Positions 51,554-61,397 of a DNA stretch of 64,000 nucleotides are shown here, one piece after another. Below the pieces are notes generated by a model, which did no database searches, had not been told where the DNA came from, and saw nothing but the letters and a program-made list of their open reading frames with translations. How positions within the stretch are numbered: position 1 is the stretch's first letter; each line of letters opens with the position of its first letter. This DNA comes from Hominimerdicola alba 8 (GTDB lineage: Bacteria > Bacillota > Clostridia > Oscillospirales > Ruminococcaceae): assembly GCF_000178155.2 (NCBI RefSeq), contig NZ_ADKM02000040.1, positions 45,106 to 109,105 of the forward strand, given 5' to 3'. A program made the position numbers and the translations under genes.

Positions 51554-52996
51554 ATGTCAGATAACAGGCTTGCACTCTATGACTTGCGAAGCAAACAGGA
51601 ATATATTTACCGAACAAATAAGATACGTGAGATATCGGGTGGTTCTGCTTTGCTTTCAAAGATGTATGATAAGTTTATAGAGAAAGCTAAGAATGAAGGT
51701 ATTTCATTTATTAACGGTGGAGAATGGATAGGCAGGGAGTTTTCTTTTGATGATTTTGAGAAGTCCGATCGCTCTGCCGAAGTAGTATATATCGGCGGCG
51801 GAAACCTCATGGTAATATACAAAAATGAAAATATATACCGCAAAGCGAACAAGCTATTATCTCGTATGCTGATCGATGAAACATGGACAGTCAATGCAGT
51901 GGTATCATGCGTTTCTGTGAGCGGTGATTTTAAAGCAGACCGCGCCGAACTGTACAGGCAGAATGCTATAAATAAAAGCACGGGCAGCATTAATGTGCCC
52001 TGTTCCGTTCTGCCATTTACTCAGGTGGATATGCGCACATATATGCCCATAGTCGAGAAAAATAAGTATAAGCAGGATTCATTGAGCTGTGAAAGTGTGT
52101 GCAAGTACAAAGCGTATGATGATATAGACATCAAGGAGGAGCTGTCAACTATATATCTTGACGAACTTACTACCGAAAAGGGCAGGGAAAGTCTGCTTGC
52201 GATAATATATATTGACGGAAACAATATGGGTGCTAAGCTAAAGAATGAACTCGGTGATGAACACGACTACGACAAGTGTATCAATGCGCTCAGGCGATTT
52301 TCCGAAAAGACAGCTCACAATTTTGTTGAAGCGCCCATAAGTGCGATAGAAAAAATGCTGCTCGGAAAGCAGAACGAAGGTATAAAATATGCCAAATACC
52401 GCAAGGTCATCGCAGGCGGCGATGAGATAACACTGATCTGTAATGCAAGGATAGTCCCCGATATACTGTACGTATATTTTCGCACCCTTGACAGTGAGAA
52501 AAGCAATAATTATGCCTGTGCGGGTGTAGCGATATTCCACTCACACGCACCCTTTGCAGATGTTTATGAGATAGCAGAGCAGTGCTGCGAGAGCGGCAAG
52601 AAGTGTTCAAGGAAATATGAAAGCAATGCGAATTTTATTGATTTTCATTTCTGTCGTGCAGGTATCACCAACGATATGGAGATAGTGCGTGAGAAGCAGG
52701 AAAAGGATCTGACAGCTCGTCCATACCGTGTTGACGGAGAACATGAGGAATACTCCTATTCTAAGTTTATAGACTTTGCAAAAAAGATAAAAGAAATAGG
52801 CAGGTCAAACATCAAAGAGCTTGCGGCAGCTATCATCAAGGGTGAGTCGTATTACCGCTTTGAGATAGAGCGCATAAACTCTCGATATAAGAATAAGGGT
52901 ATACATATTGACCCCACAAATGAAAGATCAAGAAAAATGATCTTTGACATAGCACAGGTATACGACCTATGGTTTGCAAAAGAGGAGGAGAGATAA
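51554..52996 (+). CDS. cas10: Cas10-family protein without HD domain
   Basis: A 480-residue large subunit of a type III CRISPR complex. Palm motifs are visible: IIYIDGNNMG with D221, and GGDE at 288-291 (standing for GGDD), the residues that make cyclic oligoadenylates. The HD DNase domain usually found at the N-terminus is missing, and the protein is about half the size of most Cas10. So single-stranded DNA cleavage is unlikely, while nucleotide signalling could remain. CGGAGTG precedes the ATG at 51554. The next gene overlaps it by one base (TAATG). Confidence 0.88.
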   Translation: MSDNRLALYDLRSKQEYIYRTNKIREISGGSALLSKMYDKFIEKAKNEGISFINGGEWIGREFSFDDFEKSDRSAEVVYIGGGNLMVIYKNENIYRKANKLLSRMLIDETWTVNAVVSCVSVSGDFKADRAELYRQNAINKSTGSINVPCSVLPFTQVDMRTYMPIVEKNKYKQDSLSCESVCKYKAYDDIDIKEELSTIYLDELTTEKGRESLLAIIYIDGNNMGAKLKNELGDEHDYDKCINALRRFSEKTAHNFVEAPISAIEKMLLGKQNEGIKYAKYRKVIAGGDEITLICNARIVPDILYVYFRTLDSEKSNNYACAGVAIFHSHAPFADVYEIAEQCCESGKKCSRKYESNANFIDFHFCRAGITNDMEIVREKQEKDLTARPYRVDGEHEEYSYSKFIDFAKKIKEIGRSNIKELAAAIIKGESYYRFEIERINSRYKNKGIHIDPTNERSRKMIFDIAQVYDLWFAKEEER

Positions 52997-54915
52997 TGCG
53001 GGGATATATCTACATCACGTTGAAGTCCGATCTTTGTGCGGCAAGCGGAGACGGCTTTTCTCTTTCGATAGATACCGATATCTGCGCTGACAGATATGGT
53101 CTGCCGTTTATCCCGTCAAGGCGATTGAAGGGCTGTCTGAGGGAAGCCGCAGAATATATCGGCTGTGAGCGTATCGACAGCATTTTCGGTGTCAGTGGAA
53201 GCATCACCTCAGGTTCGCTGCGTATCGGTGATGCACGACTAAGGGATCACAGAATGCTTTGTGAGCAGGCGGAAAAATCAAAATATTCAGCCGAGAAAGT
53301 GCTTGCACTGTTTACTTCTGTCAAGGCATCAACTGCAATAGAGAAAGATACCGCAAAGGAAAACAGCCTGCGTTTTACAAGGGTGGTCGATCACTATTCG
53401 CCTTTTGATAAAGAAGAAATGGTGTTCATAAGTGAGATAGAGTATGCAGAGGGTGACGAAGAGCACCTGAAAAATATCTGCCTTGCACTGCGCAATATAG
53501 GTTACAAGCGCACAAGGGGCTATGGCTCTGTCAGGTGTGAGTTCAGACCGTCGGAAGATAAGAAACAGCTTGAAATAAATATCCCAGATGAGGATAATGA
53601 GTATGAACTCTGGCTGACAGTCAGACTGCGGTCTGCTGCAATGTTCCTGGGAAAAAGCTCAATGGAAACTGCGGACTATATCCCCGGAAGTGCGGTGCTT
53701 GGTGCTTTTGCCGGAGGATATCTTAAAAACGGCGGCGATGAAAGCGACTTCGACCGACTGTTTTTAAGCGGTGCTGTTAAATTCTCAAACATGTATATCT
53801 CGGACGGGCAGACCGTTTCCGAGCCTGCGCCCGCTGTGCTCGGAAAGACTAAGGACAGTAAGGAGATAAGATATATTTTCCGTGATAAGGAGGACGATAA
53901 GCCGCTTGTAAAACCATTTAAGGGCGGATATCTGATAAATGATTCAGAGATCAAGCCCGAAAAGGAAGTTATCTACCACCACGGTCAGAAGCAGGGTGAG
54001 GAGGGCAAGCTGCTGTATACACAGGAGGTATTGAGCGAAGGACAGCTCTTTACGGGAACAGTACGCGGCATCGGCAAAGATCTTCGCAGACTTATGCCTG
54101 TTATTGCAGGCGGTAGGATAAATCTTGGAAGAAGCAAAACGGCGCAGTATTCTGCCTGCGATATAGTCAATGCAAAATGCGTGCCTGTTAAAGAGAATAG
54201 TTCAGCTGTCGGAAAGGTTTTTGCACTGCTATGTTCCGATGTGCTGCTGATAGGTGAAAACGCTGAGTTTTCCACGGATATATCCGTTCTTGCAAAGGCA
54301 CTGGGAATTGAAAGCGAAGCTATTGATGCAGAACACAGTTCGCTGAAATATAAAACAGTCATGGGGTATATCTCAGTCGGCAGATATAAGCGTTCACACA
54401 TCAGGGCATTTGAAAAGGGCAGCGTGCTTTGCTTTATAACAAATACAGCACTTCCAAAATACCTGACGATAGGCGAAAGGCAGAACGAAGGCTTCGGCGC
54501 TGTTAAAATATGCACAAAAGAAGAACTAACGTCACTTGGCAGGGCTTTGCCCGAGAGAATTGCGGCAGAAGCAGTTTCGGCTGACTGCAAATTAGCAGAC
54601 CTCATCGAAAAGAACAATAAACGGGAGAAACTTCGTATTGCGGCGATCAACTATGCAGATGAGCAGTACGGTAAAGTCAAAAAAGACTTCACTCCGTCAT
54701 TTGTCGGAAGGCTGCTGCTTATGGTCGCTCAGGCAGAAGATAAAGCCGACCTTGATAAGAGAGTGGCATCTATAAAGACCGATAACAAGCGTGAAAAGGC
54801 AAAGACCTTCATCGACAGCGCAGAAGAGCAGTATAGCAGTGAATGGCGTGAGTTCTTAAAGATCGCACTTACCGTTATCAAATACAGACTAAAGGAGGCA
54901 GGCGGAAATGAATAG
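52996..54915 (+). CDS. csx10: Csx10-like RAMP protein
   Basis: A 639-residue RAMP-superfamily subunit. The start (YITLKSDLCAASGDGFSLSIDTDICADRYGLPFIPSRRLKGCLREAA) is typical of Csx10, the Cas5-like subunit of III-D complexes, with a glycine-rich KRTRGYGSVR loop at about 175. A second RAMP-like unit follows (ADYIPGSAVLGAFAGG; GGRINLGRSKTAQYS) and a helical C-terminal region of about 110 residues. It probably holds the crRNA 5' tag. GGAGAG precedes the ATG. Confidence 0.78.
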   Translation: MRGYIYITLKSDLCAASGDGFSLSIDTDICADRYGLPFIPSRRLKGCLREAAEYIGCERIDSIFGVSGSITSGSLRIGDARLRDHRMLCEQAEKSKYSAEKVLALFTSVKASTAIEKDTAKENSLRFTRVVDHYSPFDKEEMVFISEIEYAEGDEEHLKNICLALRNIGYKRTRGYGSVRCEFRPSEDKKQLEINIPDEDNEYELWLTVRLRSAAMFLGKSSMETADYIPGSAVLGAFAGGYLKNGGDESDFDRLFLSGAVKFSNMYISDGQTVSEPAPAVLGKTKDSKEIRYIFRDKEDDKPLVKPFKGGYLINDSEIKPEKEVIYHHGQKQGEEGKLLYTQEVLSEGQLFTGTVRGIGKDLRRLMPVIAGGRINLGRSKTAQYSACDIVNAKCVPVKENSSAVGKVFALLCSDVLLIGENAEFSTDISVLAKALGIESEAIDAEHSSLKYKTVMGYISVGRYKRSHIRAFEKGSVLCFITNTALPKYLTIGERQNEGFGAVKICTKEELTSLGRALPERIAAEAVSADCKLADLIEKNNKREKLRIAAINYADEQYGKVKKDFTPSFVGRLLLMVAQAEDKADLDKRVASIKTDNKREKAKTFIDSAEEQYSSEWREFLKIALTVIKYRLKEAGGNE

Positions 54916-56155
54916 AAGATATTTCAGCTTTGATATAGTGCTTGTTTCATCGCTTTCTCTGGGCTCGGGGCTGAACGAAAACACAGATTCCGATGTTCTG
55001 CTTGACAGCCGTGACAAGCCATATATTCCTGCTACCTCCATAGCGGGCGTGCTTGCAAGCAGGCTGGGTAAGGAAGATAAAGAAAGGCTCTGCGGAAAAA
55101 TATCTGATAACGGAGATAACAAACAAAGCCATGTGATATTTTACGATGCCTTATACGCAGGGGAAAGCGAACCCGTTATCTCGGTGCGCAACAGCGTTCA
55201 TCTTATAGATAAGGTTGGCGAAGACGGTGCTAAATTCGACTTTGAGATAGTCGAGTCCGGTGTACGTTTCAGGACATATATCGAGCTTGATGACAGTGTC
55301 AGTGCTGATGATGAAAAACTATTCTTATCTCAGCTTGCGGCACTTAACAGCGGTATACTTCGCTTTGGTCACAAGACCACCCGCGGATACGGTCAGGTCA
55401 GACTTGAAAATGTCAGAAGGCTGGCTTTTGATGATATCAGCAAATGGCTCAGATTTGATATGTATGACGATGACTGCTGGACAGGCGCAGAAACGTTTGA
55501 ACCGCCTGAAACGGGAAGTGACACGGATATAATAGAGCTTGAACTTGAACTGAAAAGTGCACTTTCCATACGCAGTTATACCACCGAGATCGCAGCAGAC
55601 GGTGAACCGACTGCCCCCGACTTTAAATATCTATCACTGCGCAACGGTAAGCCTGTTATCCCGGGGACTACCTGGGCAGGTGTGTTCAGAGATGGAGTGG
55701 CAAGACTTCTTGGCGTGAACAAGATGACCGATGCAAAGATGCAGGAACTTTTCGGCTATGTTGAACAGGGTACTAAGATAACACAGAAGTCTAAGATAAC
55801 TTTTTCTGAAAGCGTCTTTGAAGACGGGACCTACGAGAAAAAACTCATCACCCGAAACTCAATAGACCGTTTCTCCGCAGCCACAAACGACGGTGCGCTT
55901 TATACCGAGCTGACGATATACAGCGGAAAAACGAGCCTTATCGTCACTCTGCCAAAGGGTACGGACATCGACCTGAAAACCGCACTGCTTGCAGCTTTTG
56001 CCGACCTTGATAACGGCTTTATCGCGGTGGGCGGGCTTACATCTGTGGGGCGTGGTCTGTTTGAAATAAAAACACTCAGGCTGAACGGTGAAGATATGAC
56101 AGATAAATTCAAGGCTTATGATCTCAAGGATATTTTCGGAGGTGAGCAGGATTGA
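54908..56155 (+). CDS. Double-RAMP (Cas7-Cas7/Csm3-like) protein
   Basis: A 415-residue protein with two RAMP repeats. Each opens with a strand, a conserved Ser-rich loop and an IP(A/G)(T/S)(S/T) motif: YIPATSIAGVLASRLG at about 37, then VIPGTTWAGVFRDGVARLLG at about 245. Glycine-rich loops are KTTRGYGQVRL and GLTSVGRGLFEI. Csm3-type subunits form the backbone and cut target RNA; FDFEIVESG and DRFSAATNDGALY suggest retained backbone function. It overlaps csx10 by eight bases. Confidence 0.82.
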   Translation: MNRRYFSFDIVLVSSLSLGSGLNENTDSDVLLDSRDKPYIPATSIAGVLASRLGKEDKERLCGKISDNGDNKQSHVIFYDALYAGESEPVISVRNSVHLIDKVGEDGAKFDFEIVESGVRFRTYIELDDSVSADDEKLFLSQLAALNSGILRFGHKTTRGYGQVRLENVRRLAFDDISKWLRFDMYDDDCWTGAETFEPPETGSDTDIIELELELKSALSIRSYTTEIAADGEPTAPDFKYLSLRNGKPVIPGTTWAGVFRDGVARLLGVNKMTDAKMQELFGYVEQGTKITQKSKITFSESVFEDGTYEKKLITRNSIDRFSAATNDGALYTELTIYSGKTSLIVTLPKGTDIDLKTALLAAFADLDNGFIAVGGLTSVGRGLFEIKTLRLNGEDMTDKFKAYDLKDIFGGEQD

Positions 56156-56631
56156 GCGGATATATAAAAGCAAATGGCACTATTGACGAAAGCGGTATAA
56201 ACACTTTGCTGGAAAAATACAAGAACGATGATAGCTTCTTGTTCTGTGTCTACACGACAAAGTTCTGCTGTACTCATTTCAGACCGATCGAAGATACTGA
56301 CCATATCCTGGAGATAAGGCTTTTTGATAAGCATGGAGAATTAAAAGCAGTTCGTGCAAATATTGGCAGGGAGTTTGTCTGGAGATACATAAACGATGAA
56401 GAAGTTGCAAAGGAATACATATATGACGAAGTGCAGTATCTTGATGCCGCCAAAAACGACAGCGCCGAATATACAGCTATAGGCGGAGGTCATTATGAAA
56501 TGCCGGAAGCTGGCTTTGAGCGTTTTGTGATACGTCATTACGGCGAGTATGATGATGACGGTATGTTCTCACTTAAAGATTTCAGGATAGTAAAGCTTTT
56601 GAGAGAGGAGGAGAAGTGGAATGGCAAATAA
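56152..56631 (+). CDS. csx19: Csx19-like protein
   Basis: 159 residues with the pattern of Csx19, an accessory protein confined to III-D loci: IRLFDKHGELKAVRANIGREFVWR, DEVQYLDA, MPEAGFERFVIRHYGEYDDDG and a final DFRIVKLL. The start is TTG at 56152, overlapping the previous stop and preceded by AGGTGAGC. Function within the complex is unknown. Confidence 0.68.
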   Translation: MSGYIKANGTIDESGINTLLEKYKNDDSFLFCVYTTKFCCTHFRPIEDTDHILEIRLFDKHGELKAVRANIGREFVWRYINDEEVAKEYIYDEVQYLDAAKNDSAEYTAIGGGHYEMPEAGFERFVIRHYGEYDDDGMFSLKDFRIVKLLREEEKWNGK

Positions 56632-58471
56632 TAGTAATAACAAGCCGAATAAACCAAAAGGAAAATGGCAGGAAACAAACGAATCTTTCGTAAACCCGTA
56701 CAGCTTTATGCCTGTAAGGGGAACTGTCATAAGAACAGATCCCGAGCAGGGAACGCTGTCGGGTAAAATAATCTGCACTATTAAAGCTGTTACTCCGCTT
56801 GCTATCCCTGACCATGAAAGAAAGCAGATCAGTAATGATCTAAGTGAGCATTATATATATCCATTCTTTTCAAAAGCAGACGGCACTCACCTTATATCCG
56901 GGAGTTCGGTTCGCGGAGTTGTCAGGAGTATGTTTGAAACGATAACAAACAGCTGTTTTTCAGTAAACAACAATAATATCCTTTCAGCACGGCACTCGCA
57001 TCAGAGGTTGCCGGGAATACTGAAAAAGGTTGATGGCAAGTGGCAGCTTTTCTCTGCAAGGAAGAACAAATACAATCCCGATATCCCATTAAACGGAGAT
57101 CAGGTGCTGAGAGTATGGTATGATATAGGCCGTCAACATAATGTCAAGTCCGTATTTACGATCGGAACTCCCGTTCAATGCAGCGAACTTGAGAAGGCAG
57201 TGGATGATTACCGTGAGTGTCTTGAAATATACAGAAAAAATGCAGAAAAGGAAGGCGGCTCTAAATTTGAGCTGTATAATCGCTCAACAAATACGCTAAA
57301 CGAAAAAGGTATGACACCGCTTTTCTATGAACTGGTAGGCAAAGGAGAGCAGCAGATAGTGTATCTTTCTCCTGCGCAGATCAGCCGATCGGTATTTCAT
57401 AACAAGCTGAACGATCTTCTCGGTGACCATATCTCATGTATGTACGGCGATGGAGAGAAGCTCTGTGAAACGTGTACGTTGTTCGGAATTATCAGTAAAA
57501 ACGGCAAAGCACGCGCAAGTAGGGTGAGATTTAGCGATGCCAAAGAAGTCAACTTCATAAGTGCAGGATATCATACCCTAAAAGAACTTGCTTCCCCAAA
57601 AACGACATCGGTGGAGTTTTACACCGAGCGACCTGATAATGCTGTAGCTTGGAACTATGACTACAAGACAGTCAGATATGAAAAGAAACCCATAATGTTC
57701 AAAGGAAAATCAAGAAGTATGGATGTTCCTGTACGAGAGCTTGCTGATGCAAGTGTTAAAGGCAGGAAATTCTATCTGCATACTGAACAGAATAAGTATG
57801 AAACAAGTGAAGTTACCAAGCGTAACAGCACAATGGAGCTTGCAGATATGGGAAGCACCTTCAATTTTGATGTGTATTTCGACAATATAACCGAAAAACA
57901 GCTGTCCAGATTTGTCTGGACGCTAACTCTCGGTGAGAACACTGAAGATAGTTTCCGACTGTATAAGCTGGGTCACGGCAAGCCACTGGGGCTTGGTTCA
58001 GCGAAAATAATCGTTGATAAGGTACTGATAAGGAACTACGATAAGGAAACTTTCTCGTATACAGTAACTGAGATGGATATAGACAGTCTTGTATCTGAGA
58101 GTGGTATAAAGGTCAGCAAAGCGCTTGAACGGCTGATAGGCTTGAAAACAACGGAAGGAATGAACGTATCATATCCCATTGCAGAGGATAAAACAAGACC
58201 TTCCAGAAATTCCAAAGCTGCGCACCAGTGGTTCGCCGCAAACCGAACTGCAAATGGTACGGGAACAGCATGGAACTATAAACACGTTTTGCCGGATATC
58301 AGCGATCCCAATATTACCCTTCCTGTTTTTGAAAAAGTCAAAGTTGACGAAATTACTCCAAATGCACCCAAGAGCTATTCTTTCGGAGATGACGGAGGAA
58401 CTTTTGGAGGCGGTATCATGATGCGTAAGCGCGGTCAGAATAATAACAACAGTAAAAATAAAAAGAAGTGA
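56621..58471 (+). CDS. TIGR03986-family RAMP protein
   Basis: A 616-residue type III subunit. After a disordered Asn/Lys-rich start, FVNPYSFMPV and a RAMP core (LISGSSVRGVVRSMFETITNSC) match TIGR03986-type proteins of III-D systems. A four-cysteine-like segment (GDGEKLCETCTLFG) may bind zinc and a glycine-rich loop GHGKPLGLGSAKI lies near 450. The tail is basic and Asn-rich. AGGAGG precedes the ATG, which lies inside the end of csx19. It ends the five-gene effector block; a separate weak promoter precedes the next gene. Confidence 0.75.
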   Translation: MANNSNNKPNKPKGKWQETNESFVNPYSFMPVRGTVIRTDPEQGTLSGKIICTIKAVTPLAIPDHERKQISNDLSEHYIYPFFSKADGTHLISGSSVRGVVRSMFETITNSCFSVNNNNILSARHSHQRLPGILKKVDGKWQLFSARKNKYNPDIPLNGDQVLRVWYDIGRQHNVKSVFTIGTPVQCSELEKAVDDYRECLEIYRKNAEKEGGSKFELYNRSTNTLNEKGMTPLFYELVGKGEQQIVYLSPAQISRSVFHNKLNDLLGDHISCMYGDGEKLCETCTLFGIISKNGKARASRVRFSDAKEVNFISAGYHTLKELASPKTTSVEFYTERPDNAVAWNYDYKTVRYEKKPIMFKGKSRSMDVPVRELADASVKGRKFYLHTEQNKYETSEVTKRNSTMELADMGSTFNFDVYFDNITEKQLSRFVWTLTLGENTEDSFRLYKLGHGKPLGLGSAKIIVDKVLIRNYDKETFSYTVTEMDIDSLVSESGIKVSKALERLIGLKTTEGMNVSYPIAEDKTRPSRNSKAAHQWFAANRTANGTGTAWNYKHVLPDISDPNITLPVFEKVKVDEITPNAPKSYSFGDDGGTFGGGIMMRKRGQNNNNSKNKKK

Positions 58472-58567
58472 CAGATACCGCAACTTAATATCCTAAAAAA
58501 ATACAAATGATTTTGCAAATTTCATTCTCCGATTTGGCTTGATACGATGCGTATATATATCAGAGGT

Positions 58568-58595
58568 TTGAAATGAAGAAACCGTAGTGTAATAT
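58568..58595 (+). promoter_or_regulatory. Possible promoter of the CARF/sigma-like pair
   Basis: TTGAAA, 16-bp spacer, TAATAT, within the 156-base gap after the RAMP gene. Confidence 0.4.
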
Positions 58596-58627
58596 CATAA
58601 TATTTGATTTGTAAAGGAGATATGATC

Positions 58628-59245
58628 ATGAAAAAGTTTATCAGTACCATTCCGCTGCAGCCTGAGGGTCAGCTTAAGATCAATGTGTATAGTGCAGCAG
58701 ACAATGAGATCCTTGAAAATTCACTTGAAACACGTTTCCCAATAATGATACCAGTGTCGCTTTCTGTAAAAAAAGATGATGAGATAACGTTTATATGTAT
58801 AATCAAGGATAACCCCAACGCAGAACACAATCTCGGTTATTTTAAAGAAGAAGCAGATGCGCTTGCTGAAAAGATAGGTTTCAAATACAACGTAAAAACT
58901 ATAACTGTCCCCGATAATGAACATGGAGAAGACCTTGAAGCACATCTGGATACTTTCGAGAAGCTGATAGATATGTTCGAGGATAATGATATACTCACAG
59001 CCTGTACGACCTATGGCACCAAGCCCACTCCTATGGTAGAACTGATGGGTCTTTCATATGCCAAGAATGTGCTTAAAAATGTATATATCGACAGGGTAGT
59101 CTACGGACGCTTCGATCACAGTACAAAAAAGGCATTCATACACGATATAACCTCGCTTTTCTATATGAATGAGATCATCTCGAAATTCTCACCCTGCATG
59201 GGAGATTCTCCCAAAAATGTTATAAAGGCTTTGCTTGGAAAATAA
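58628..59245 (+). CDS. Small CARF-like CRISPR-associated protein
   Basis: A 205-residue protein consisting of one Rossmann-like domain. The segment LTACTTYGTKPTPMVELMGLSYAKNVLKN...IDRVVYGRFD follows the layout of TM1812/Csx2 CARF domains, with TTYGTKP in the place of the DxTHG motif. No HEPN, nuclease or DNA-binding domain is attached. It could bind cyclic oligoadenylate and pass the signal to a partner; the next gene is the obvious candidate. AAAGGAG eight bases upstream supports the ATG at 58628. Confidence 0.6.
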   Translation: MKKFISTIPLQPEGQLKINVYSAADNEILENSLETRFPIMIPVSLSVKKDDEITFICIIKDNPNAEHNLGYFKEEADALAEKIGFKYNVKTITVPDNEHGEDLEAHLDTFEKLIDMFEDNDILTACTTYGTKPTPMVELMGLSYAKNVLKNVYIDRVVYGRFDHSTKKAFIHDITSLFYMNEIISKFSPCMGDSPKNVIKALLGK

Positions 59246-59258
59246 GGGGGTGCGTTTT

Positions 59259-60173
59259 ATGAAAGATAAAGACTGGTTCCCTAGCAAAAAACTTATCGAT
59301 GAAACTGCGTTAAAGATGAAAGAAGCACACGATAAGGGCTTTGAAGCTGAATACAAAAACAAGAAAATAGCCCTTGTAAACCTGCTTTATACCGATGTTC
59401 TCGCTAAAGGCGGACTTCATTATATCAAGCCGCTGTACGAAGAGATATTTCAAAAACTTGTTTTTGAACCAACAATAAACGGAGATATCATGGATGTATG
59501 GTCGAAGAAAGAGTATACTGAGAGCAGTTCATTTACGAATTATCTGGCAGTGACCATTTCAAAGCGTTCAAAACCGCTTTTAGATTTTGTCTATTCTTCC
59601 GAGCAAGCTTATACTGAATCCCACAAGAAAAAAATAGATGAAATGACTGACTCTGAAGTAACTTACAATGAAGACGGTGAAGAGTTAAGCCTTTATGATA
59701 AAGCACCATCTTACGATGATGACATCGATCCCGAGAAGTTGGAAAATATTCGTCAGGTACTGGATATTTTTAAAGCTGTTATCGATAAAACAAGGCAAAA
59801 GAATTCAAAAATATGCAAGCGTACATTTTCAAGCGAGCAAATAATGCTGTACTATATACCGTACTCCGACGGCAGACTGCTTAAACAGGTATCCACCCAG
59901 TTTGAGGCTGTAACATACTATTCGCTGTTTGGTTTTCTTATGGAGTCTGATATAATCGACCCTGCAACAGTGAACAGCATAGATGATATCTTCAAATGCC
60001 ATGTTCCCAGAAAATACTACACCAAAGAGGGCAAGGAAATAAAAATGATCCCTCATAATGTAACTTGTGAGTATCTCAAAAAGTTCCATGAGGTAGAAAA
60101 AACGGCATCACAGCTTTCGGATATTTACAGGAGTTATATGGAAGCGATGAATATGACCCGATATCACAACTGA
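59259..60173 (+). CDS. Sigma-factor-like helical protein in the CRISPR locus
   Basis: A 304-residue, mostly helical soluble protein not recognised as any Cas family. The first half has a sigma region 2-like stretch (LLYTDVLAKGGLHYIKPLYEEIF; SSFTNYLAVTISKRS at about 90-104). An acidic linker (NEDGEELSLYDKAPSYDDDIDPEKLENIR, about 137-165, quoted in two pieces: NEDGEELSLYDK and APSYDDDIDPEKLENIR) resembles the linker before sigma region 4. The C-terminal part is helical and basic. The assignment is inference from pattern. It follows the CARF-like gene by 13 bases and ends at the array-side terminator, so the two are co-transcribed. Confidence 0.5.
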   Translation: MKDKDWFPSKKLIDETALKMKEAHDKGFEAEYKNKKIALVNLLYTDVLAKGGLHYIKPLYEEIFQKLVFEPTINGDIMDVWSKKEYTESSSFTNYLAVTISKRSKPLLDFVYSSEQAYTESHKKKIDEMTDSEVTYNEDGEELSLYDKAPSYDDDIDPEKLENIRQVLDIFKAVIDKTRQKNSKICKRTFSSEQIMLYYIPYSDGRLLKQVSTQFEAVTYYSLFGFLMESDIIDPATVNSIDDIFKCHVPRKYYTKEGKEIKMIPHNVTCEYLKKFHEVEKTASQLSDIYRSYMEAMNMTRYHN

Positions 60174-60190
60174 ATAATTCTGTAAAACAA

Positions 60191-60230
60191 AAACGACTCT
60201 TTCGTGTAAAAGCGAAAGGGTCGTTTTTTT
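60191..60230 (+). terminator. Intrinsic terminator of the plus-strand CRISPR operon
   Basis: AACGACTCTTTCG / CGAAAGGGTCGTT with an 8-base loop and seven T residues, abutting the array. Confidence 0.93.
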
Positions 60231-61373
60231 GTTAATTCCCACACACGGGTAAGATACAATGATCAATATTCACGGTCGATGACCATAATCCGACGTTTCA
60301 ATTCCCACACACGGGTAAGATACAACGGTTGACGGATATGGAAAGGAGGTGTGACATATGTTTCAATTCCCACACACGGGTAAGATACAACTGAAGACGG
60401 TGCGTTTCCTGAACAGACTATTGAGTTTCAATTCCCACACACGGGTAAGATACAACTTGGCGCGTGTCTAATTAAAATCGGGAGCATTTCGTTTCAATTC
60501 CCACACACGGGTAAGATACAAGAATGTACGAATTCTTTGCAACCGCACTGTATGAGTGTTTCAATTCCCACACACGGGTAAGATACAAGCAATGCAACGT
60601 ATTAGGCGCCGCAACATGAAGGTTTCAATTCCCACACACGGGTAAGATACAAATAATAATATGTTATTTGGTAAGAAGAAAGAAAAGGTTTCAATTCCCA
60701 CACACGGGTAAGATACAATTTACCAACAATCATGAAATGTATTAAAATACATAAGTTTCAATTCCCACACACGGGTAAGATACAAAAGAATGTGGAGATG
60801 GGAGAAGTCGCTTTTGACAAGTTTCAATTCCCACACACGGGTAAGATACAATTAAGACAACACAACGATTTTTATGCAGATAAGTTTCAATTCCCACACA
60901 CGGGTAAGATACAACTGTATGATAAAATCAAGAAGGCGGTGAGAGAATGTTTCAATTCCCACACACGGGTAAGATACAAGCAGATATGATCGCCGCCGAT
61001 TATGTAGAGTACATCTGTTTCAATTCCCACACACGGGTAAGATACAAGACGGTGTTGAGGGCTTTAATGAGTTCATCGGCGTTTCAATTCCCACACACGG
61101 GTAAGATACAAAAATTAAGGAGGGTGAAAACGCTAAGTCTATTATGTTTCAATTCCCACACACGGGTAAGATACAAATAAACGAGAAAGATACTACAACA
61201 TATGATGAAGTTTCAATTCCCACACACGGGTAAGATACAAAAGTCGACGGAAATGGCTTCATTGGAGCAGACGGAGGTTTCAATTCCCACACACGGGTAA
61301 GATACAAATAAGAAGAATAATGCTGTAAATGAAATTCTCGTAGTTTCAATTCCCACACACGGGTAAGATACAA
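60229..61373 (-). CRISPR. CRISPR array, 18 repeats of 31 bp and 17 spacers
   Basis: The repeat read on the transcribed (minus) strand starts TTGTATCTTACCCGTG and ends GGGAATTGAAAC, the usual ATTGAAAC tag. Seventeen copies are essentially identical; the leftmost (60229-60259) has a degenerate edge, marking the leader-distal end. Spacers are 32-37 bp and all different. A consensus promoter at 61398-61426 reads into the right end, so the leader is on the right. Cas6, encoded at 63159-63890, would process the transcript. Confidence 0.97.
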
Positions 61374-61397
61374 AGCGAGGTATTGCCCCTTGATGAG

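Noticed and set aside
51554..52996. Cas10 as a GGDEF diguanylate cyclase
   Set aside because: Operon context with RAMP subunits and the array, and the IYIDGNNMG palm motif, fit Cas10; no GGDEF-type I-site or sensor domain.
60732..61180. Frames reading repeated FQFPHTGKIQ
   Set aside because: Translation of the CRISPR repeats.
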